Below, piece after piece: positions 35,255-37,902 of a stretch of 37,902 bases of DNA. Both the position numbers and the translations under genes were made by a program. The stretch covers positions 1 through 37,902 of the IMG/VR virus record IMGVR_UViG_3300032285_003485; one strand, 5' to 3'. The notes beneath the pieces are model-generated. The model was given only the letters and a program-made list of their open reading frames with translations. It searched no databases and was not told where the DNA came from. Numbering within the stretch: the first letter of the stretch is position 1; every line of letters begins with the position of its first letter. The stretch comes from a virus.

Positions 35255-35675
35255 AGATATTTTTCACATTGATTTTCCTGGTTATAATCCATTAGAAGTA
35301 ACCTTGACACAACCGGACGACTTTTTGAAAGTCCGAGAAACACTAACACGCATAGGTGTAGCATCACGAAAAGATAAGGTGCTATATCAATCTTGTCATA
35401 TTCTGCACAAGCAGGGTAGATATTTTATTGTACACTTTAAAGAATTGTTTGCGTTAGATGGCAAATCTGCAGATTTAACGGATAATGATCTAGAACGACG
35501 AAACACTATTGCTAAATTGCTAATAGATTGGGGTTTAGTAAAAGTCGTAAAACCAGAATTGTTTCAAGAGCTTGCTCCATTATCGCAGATTAAAGTAATT
35601 GCGTTTAAAGATAAACATGATTGGTCTTTGCAAACAAAATATAATATTGGTAAGAAAAAACAAACAACAGACTAA
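35247..35675 (+). CDS. regA: Translational repressor RegA
   Basis: 142 aa RNA-binding protein that represses translation of many early phage mRNAs by binding their initiation regions. DDFLKVRETLTRIGVA, KDKVLYQSCHILHKQGRYFIVHFKEL and LLIDWGLVKVV are near-identical to T4 RegA. It has about 20 extra N-terminal residues. Start chosen at ATG 35247 with AAGG ten bases upstream; an in-frame GTG at 35238 is the alternative. Overlaps gp62 by 8 nt. Confidence 0.95.
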   Translation: MAEDIFHIDFPGYNPLEVTLTQPDDFLKVRETLTRIGVASRKDKVLYQSCHILHKQGRYFIVHFKELFALDGKSADLTDNDLERRNTIAKLLIDWGLVKVVKPELFQELAPLSQIKVIAFKDKHDWSLQTKYNIGKKKQTTD

Positions 35676-35682
35676 TAATCTA

Positions 35683-35690
35683 TATAAATA
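35683..35690 (+). promoter_or_regulatory. T4-type late promoter of the hsp20 leader
   Basis: TATAAATA eight bases after the regA stop. Transcription would begin near 35697, at the start of the GC-richer structured region. Confidence 0.7.
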
Positions 35691-35696
35691 ATTTTA

Positions 35697-35910
35697 TCCC
35701 CGGGATGGGATGGCAGGGGGTGCGACCTACGCCATAAGTTAAAACGCACACTAATAACACGGCGGATGCCCTGGCGTATCCGTTCTTCTAGGTACCCACC
35801 TTAGGGCTGTTTGATGCTACGGTATAAGGCGTCCGAGAAATTTCACTGCCACTCGTTAGTTGGCCCTGTATAAAGTAAGCAGGAATAACCGCTATGCCTT
35901 CGGGGGTAGC
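35697..35910 (+). ncRNA. Candidate structured leader RNA upstream of hsp20
   Basis: The 264-nt gap 35676-35939 has no plausible ORF and is visibly GC-richer than its surroundings. Pairings found by eye: GTGCG 35720-35724/CGCAC 35745-35749; CGGAT 35763-35767/ATCCG 35778-35782; the two hairpin loops are complementary (ACGCC 35729-35733 with GGCGT 35773-35777), a kissing-loop or pseudoknot; CTAGGT 35788-35793/ACCT-T-AG 35798-35804; AGGGC 35803-35807/GCCCT 35863-35867; TGGCAG 35711-35716/CTGCCA 35846-35851; and a TTCG-capped hairpin 35891-35908. It may be a cis-regulatory RNA or a separate ncRNA. I cannot assign a known family. Confidence 0.6.
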
Positions 35911-35912
35911 AA

Positions 35913-35937
35913 TTTTAACTCGCTTTTAAGGAGAAAA
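35913..35937 (+). promoter_or_regulatory. Weak hairpin covering the hsp20 Shine-Dalgarno
   Basis: TTTT-AA-CTC (35913-35921) can pair with GAGAAAA (35931-35937), partly hiding AAGGAG 35928-35933. Its low stability is what one expects of an RNA thermometer on a heat-shock gene, but such short AU pairings arise by chance. Confidence 0.3.
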
Positions 35938-35939
35938 CT

Positions 35940-36449
35940 ATGACACATCTGTCAGTATTCGGTCCTGGCTTTAAGGACTTTGATAAATTTTTTGTTGGTT
36001 TTGATAATCAATTTACTCGCATGGCCAAGATGCATGATGATCTAACGAAAAACATTCCAAGCTATCCTCCATACAACATTAAGAAAACAGACGAGAACAA
36101 GTATGTTATCGAAATGGCTGTCGCTGGATTTTCCAAGCAGGAAATTGAAATTGAATTTGTAGACGACAAGCTCGTTATCAAAGGCAATGCAGCAGAGGAC
36201 AACGACGCACTAGAGTGGTTGTACAAAGGAATTGCTTCACGTAATTTCACACGAACATTTGCTCTTAACGATCAAATTGAAATTAAAGATGCTGCTCTTA
36301 TTAATGGTATGCTAAAGATTGCTCTTGAGCGTATTATTCCTGAACACAAGAAGCCAAAGAAAATTGATGTGAAAGATGATGCTGAAGTTGCAGCAAAACC
36401 TGCAAAAAAATCTAGTAAGCCTCAGTATCTTACAGAAGATGATTTGTGA
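35940..36449 (+). CDS. hsp20: Small heat shock protein Hsp20/IbpA-like
   Basis: 169 aa ATP-independent holdase chaperone. Alpha-crystallin domain about residues 40-135: YNIKKTDENKYVIEMAVAGF, ELDxx-type strand IEFVDDKLVIKGN, ASRNFTRTFALNDQIEI and the AALINGMLKIALER block in which ingmLkI is the family's conserved GXLXI-like motif. C-terminal Lys/Ala-rich tail. Hsp20 is a regular member of T4-like marine phage genomes. Strong AAGGAG before the ATG; preceded by the structured leader and a late promoter. Confidence 0.94.
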   Translation: MTHLSVFGPGFKDFDKFFVGFDNQFTRMAKMHDDLTKNIPSYPPYNIKKTDENKYVIEMAVAGFSKQEIEIEFVDDKLVIKGNAAEDNDALEWLYKGIASRNFTRTFALNDQIEIKDAALINGMLKIALERIIPEHKKPKKIDVKDDAEVAAKPAKKSSKPQYLTEDDL

Positions 36450-36457
36450 GATATAGA

Positions 36458-36592
36458 ATGCAAAAAATTTGGAAACAAATCGTCAAATCACTGACACCTA
36501 AAAAAGACGTAGAAATATATTTGGCAAAAGCAACAGATCATTTTGATCTAGAGCGCAGAATTGTATTTCTAAATCGCAAAGGTATTCTATAA
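36458..36592 (+). CDS. Small DUF3563-like protein
   Basis: 44 aa, starting MQKIWKQIVKSLTPKKDVE. The segment IYLAKATDHFDLERRIVFLN resembles DUF3563, short bacterial proteins with a YLAXATDXXDLERRMR pattern. A GAG lies seven bases before the ATG, and the gene begins eight bases after hsp20. Function unknown. It is short, but the recognisable motif makes it likely real. Confidence 0.65.
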   Translation: MQKIWKQIVKSLTPKKDVEIYLAKATDHFDLERRIVFLNRKGIL

Positions 36593-36635
36593 TATTCTTT
36601 TGTGAAAAATAACTTTTGTACTTTAGGTGCAGTTA

Positions 36636-36673
36636 AACTAGGGTGTTGGCATGTAAAGGTCAGCACCCTAGTT
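36636..36673 (+). terminator. Strong hairpin, possible terminator or processing site
   Basis: AACTAGGGTGTTG 36636-36648 pairs with CAGCACCCTAGTT 36661-36673 (13 bp, one G-T wobble) around a 12-nt loop. No T-run follows, so it may be an mRNA-stability or Rho-independent-like element with weak tail. It lies in the 179-nt gap 36593-36771, upstream of a late promoter; otherwise I see only the small leader ORF in that gap. Confidence 0.55.
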
Positions 36674-36699
36674 GATCAAATACTTATAATTTGCTTGAA

Positions 36700-36709
36700 T
36701 ATAAATACT
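36700..36709 (+). promoter_or_regulatory. T4-type late promoter for the Sm-like/tRNA block
   Basis: TATAAATACT, the best match here to the extended T4 late consensus TATAAATACTATT, in an intergenic gap 63 nt before ATG 36772. Confidence 0.8.
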
Positions 36710-36727
36710 AATGACATTATAATTAAG

Positions 36728-36775
36728 ATGTTTTATAATGAGATTGAAGCTTTTGAATTTATGGAAACAATATGA
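36728..36775 (+). CDS. Possible 15-codon leader ORF
   Basis: ATG 36728 to TGA 36775 encodes MFYNEIEAFEFMETI, and its stop overlaps the ATG of the Sm-like gene as ATGA. It starts about 15 nt after the expected late start site. The Sm-like gene has only a weak Shine-Dalgarno of its own, so coupling is conceivable. Very short, so low confidence. Confidence 0.25.
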   Translation: MFYNEIEAFEFMETI

Positions 36776-37110
36776 TTAAAATTTTAAAAACAATTACCGG
36801 CGAAGAATTGGTCGGCGACGTCACTAGATTGCAGAGTACGTTAACTATACATAAACCTTTTATGGTAACAATGGCCAGGGATCCTGCAAACCCGAGTGGC
36901 GATATGCAGTTAGCATTATTTCCCTATGTTCCGTATGTAAAAGATCATACATTGTTATTGGATGAAAAAAGTGTAGTGTGGATGACTGACCTAGTTGATT
37001 CTATGGTTAAAGACTATAATAATGCACTTGGATCATTAAAGATTACTGAAGTTGTTCCTGAAAAGAAAGAACAATTTACAACCTTTGCGAATATAACAAA
37101 GACTATATGA
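36772..37110 (+). CDS. Phage Sm-like protein (copy B)
   Basis: 112 aa. It shares the layout of the protein at 1224: KILKTITGEELVGDV (copy A: KVLKLNSGEDIVCKT), LTIHKPFMVTM, LALFPYVPYVKDHTLLLDEKSVVWMTDL (copy A: LSPWFALAEEEFYEIP). This is the Sm-like fold family of T4-like marine phages, probably an oligomeric RNA- or DNA-binding ring. Lacks the acidic tail of copy A. ATGA-coupled to the next gene. Confidence 0.72.
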   Translation: MIKILKTITGEELVGDVTRLQSTLTIHKPFMVTMARDPANPSGDMQLALFPYVPYVKDHTLLLDEKSVVWMTDLVDSMVKDYNNALGSLKITEVVPEKKEQFTTFANITKTI

Positions 37111-37397
37111 AAAAACAATTGAACGGGCCTGTTGTTTTTATAGACCCAGTAACAGGAAAAGCATTATGTGACTCTGTTCAATGTAAGAATAAATTCAAAG
37201 ACATTAAATATAATGTAAAAGAAACAAATTATAAATGGGTCGGCGGACCTGTTATACATAAACAATACTATGCAATATGTAATGAATGTGGTAGATCTCA
37301 TTCTACAAGTAAAGCAAAAGCTTTAACTGGGCAAAGCTTTAGACGTGGAACCGAAAACGCAGGAAAAGATCCTGAAATTAATGAAAGTGAATTATGA
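37107..37397 (+). CDS. Small zinc-ribbon-like protein
   Basis: 96 aa with four cysteines in two pairs, C21-X4-C26 (ALCDSVQCKNK) and C58-X2-C61 (AICNECGRS), which could bind zinc. The family is not recognised. Overlaps both neighbours by 4 nt (ATGA), so it belongs to the late block from 36700. Confidence 0.65.
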   Translation: MKKQLNGPVVFIDPVTGKALCDSVQCKNKFKDIKYNVKETNYKWVGGPVIHKQYYAICNECGRSHSTSKAKALTGQSFRRGTENAGKDPEINESEL

Positions 37398-37513
37398 GCA
37401 AAAAAATTGAAAGCGTTAAAAAGCGCACCCGACAAGGCGGACGAGTAAAGACATCGTCCATGAATAAGACACAAAAAGTGTCACATAAAAAATATCGCGG
37501 CCAGGGCCGTTAA
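37394..37513 (+). CDS. Short, highly basic conserved phage protein
   Basis: 39 aa starting MSKKIESVKKRTRQGGRVK, then KTSSMNKTQKV, ending KKYRGQGR; about one third Lys/Arg. ATGA-coupled to the gene before. I recall similar short proteins with an RTRQGGRVKTSSMNK-like core in T4-like cyanophages; function unknown, though the charge suggests nucleic-acid or ribosome binding. Confidence 0.7.
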   Translation: MSKKIESVKKRTRQGGRVKTSSMNKTQKVSHKKYRGQGR

Positions 37514-37522
37514 TAAATATAT

Positions 37523-37597
37523 TGCGGGTTGGCGCAGTAGTAGCGCGCTGGACTCATAATCCAGAGGTCGGTGGTGCGAATCCATCACCCGCATCCA
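37523..37597 (+). tRNA. tRNA with CAT anticodon (Met or Ile2), atypical elbow
   Basis: A full cloverleaf folds: acceptor TGCGGGT/ACCCGCA, D stem GCGC/GCGC, anticodon stem CTGGA/TCCAG with loop CTCATAA (anticodon CAT 37555-37557), T stem GGTGG/CCATC, and encoded CCA 37595-37597. It is not an initiator: the first pair is T1-A72 and the anticodon stem lacks GGG/CCC. Oddities: D loop AGTAGTA lacks a GG pair, T loop TGCGAAT has G at position 55, and the discriminator base is T. Whether it is Met or lysidine-type Ile2 cannot be decided. Confidence 0.88.
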
Positions 37598-37603
37598 TCA
37601 TCT

Positions 37604-37861
37604 ATGTTAGAATACATAACAACCTTTTTTGCGATGTTTATCGTTGATATATTTTACGCATATTATATCAAAGCGATTCAAGACGAAGAAGCATTAAAGG
37701 CGGGTCTTTGGGCAGGCACAGTTTATGCAATTGCAAGTGTCTCCGTAATTAACTTTACCATAAATCATTGGCTAATTAGTCCCGCTGCATTAGGAGCAGC
37801 ATTGGGAACATATGTTGGAATAAGATTGCGTCAAGATAACGGGCCAGATGAACCTATGTAA
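37604..37861 (+). CDS. Small integral membrane protein
   Basis: 85 aa from ATG 37604; a GTG further upstream would overlap the tRNA. Three hydrophobic segments at about 4-22, 33-50 and 58-74, with a charged loop KAIQDEEALK and a polar C-terminus. No recognisable family, and no clear Shine-Dalgarno. It begins six bases after the tRNA. Confidence 0.65.
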   Translation: MLEYITTFFAMFIVDIFYAYYIKAIQDEEALKAGLWAGTVYAIASVSVINFTINHWLISPAALGAALGTYVGIRLRQDNGPDEPM

Positions 37862-37871
37862 TTGGATTAAA

Positions 37872-37902
37872 GTGAAATTTATATTATGTTTACTTGCTCT
37901 TA
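37872..37902 (+). CDS. Possible start of a further gene, truncated by the window
   Basis: GTG at 37872 opens VKFILCLLAL, which looks like the beginning of a signal peptide or membrane segment. Only ten codons are visible; it could be noise. Confidence 0.25.
   Translation, partial: MKFILCLLAL

Noticed and set aside
35697-35910. tmRNA, RNase P RNA or hammerhead ribozyme for the hsp20 leader
   Set aside because: None of the conserved cores (tag reading frame, GAGGAAAGUC/ACAGA, CUGAUGA...GAAA) is present.
37571-37603. GTG start of the membrane protein within the tRNA
   Set aside because: It would place coding sequence in the tRNA T arm; ATG 37604 gives a natural hydrophobic N-terminus.
1-37902. 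CRISPR arrays, insertion sequences, integrase or attachment sites
   Set aside because: No regularly spaced repeats, transposase or recombinase genes, or duplicated tRNA ends were seen.

Overview
The window is a 37.9 kb piece of a T4-like myovirus genome. All genes lie on the + strand. The virus is strictly lytic in style: there is no integrase, transposase, CRISPR array or rRNA. The T4 core genes appear in T4/cyanophage-like order: uvsW (5' truncated), gp55, gp47, gp46, then gp45-gp44-gp62-regA. The DNA is AT-rich, and the accessory set (peptide deformylase, CobS/CobT-like pair, Hsp20, Sm-like proteins, sugar genes) resembles marine or freshwater T4-like phages. Heptose, dideoxysugar and fucosyl-transfer genes point to a Gram-negative host. 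I cannot name the host.

Layout. (1) 1-2199: UvsW helicase, an Sm-like protein and the late sigma factor gp55. (2) 2241-9068: a 7-deazaguanine cassette between gp55 and gp47, made of QueE, FolE, an exonuclease, a GT-B glycosyltransferase, a DpdA/TGT-like transglycosylase, a QueD-like T-fold protein, a second GT-B glycosyltransferase and QueD. This is the interval where T4 carries its DNA alpha-glucosyltransferase. A consensus sigma70 promoter and a leader that fits a preQ1-I riboswitch precede queD. (3) 9071-12795: gp47/gp46 nuclease, peptide deformylase and a conserved hypothetical. (4) 12803-16279: a CobT-like VWA/metallopeptidase protein and a CobS-like AAA+ ATPase, each with its own consensus sigma70 promoter, closed by a terminator. 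(5) 16334-32655: a seventeen-gene surface-glycan cluster (eighteen ORFs, because one TPP enzyme is split in two) behind a T4-type late promoter. It covers GDP-mannose dehydratase, GT10 fucosyltransferase, an RfbH-like Fe-S 3-dehydrase, the split TPP carboligase, sugar reductases/dehydratases, HldD, the HldE kinase domain, an E1-type TPP enzyme, glycosyltransferases and an FkbM methyltransferase. (6) 32643-35675: DUF3310 protein, sliding clamp, clamp loader and RegA. (7) 35683-37902: a GC-richer, highly self-complementary leader RNA behind a late promoter, Hsp20, small proteins, a second Sm-like protein, an atypical tRNA with a CAT anticodon and a membrane protein.

Together the genes suggest early expression of DNA replication and repair plus a DNA-base modification cassette, and late expression (gp55-type TATAAATA promoters) of glycan remodelling and chaperone functions. 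The observations I rate highest are the deazaguanine plus glycosyltransferase cassette with its riboswitch-like queD leader, the structured RNA upstream of hsp20, and the possible branched-sugar pathway containing the split TPP enzyme.
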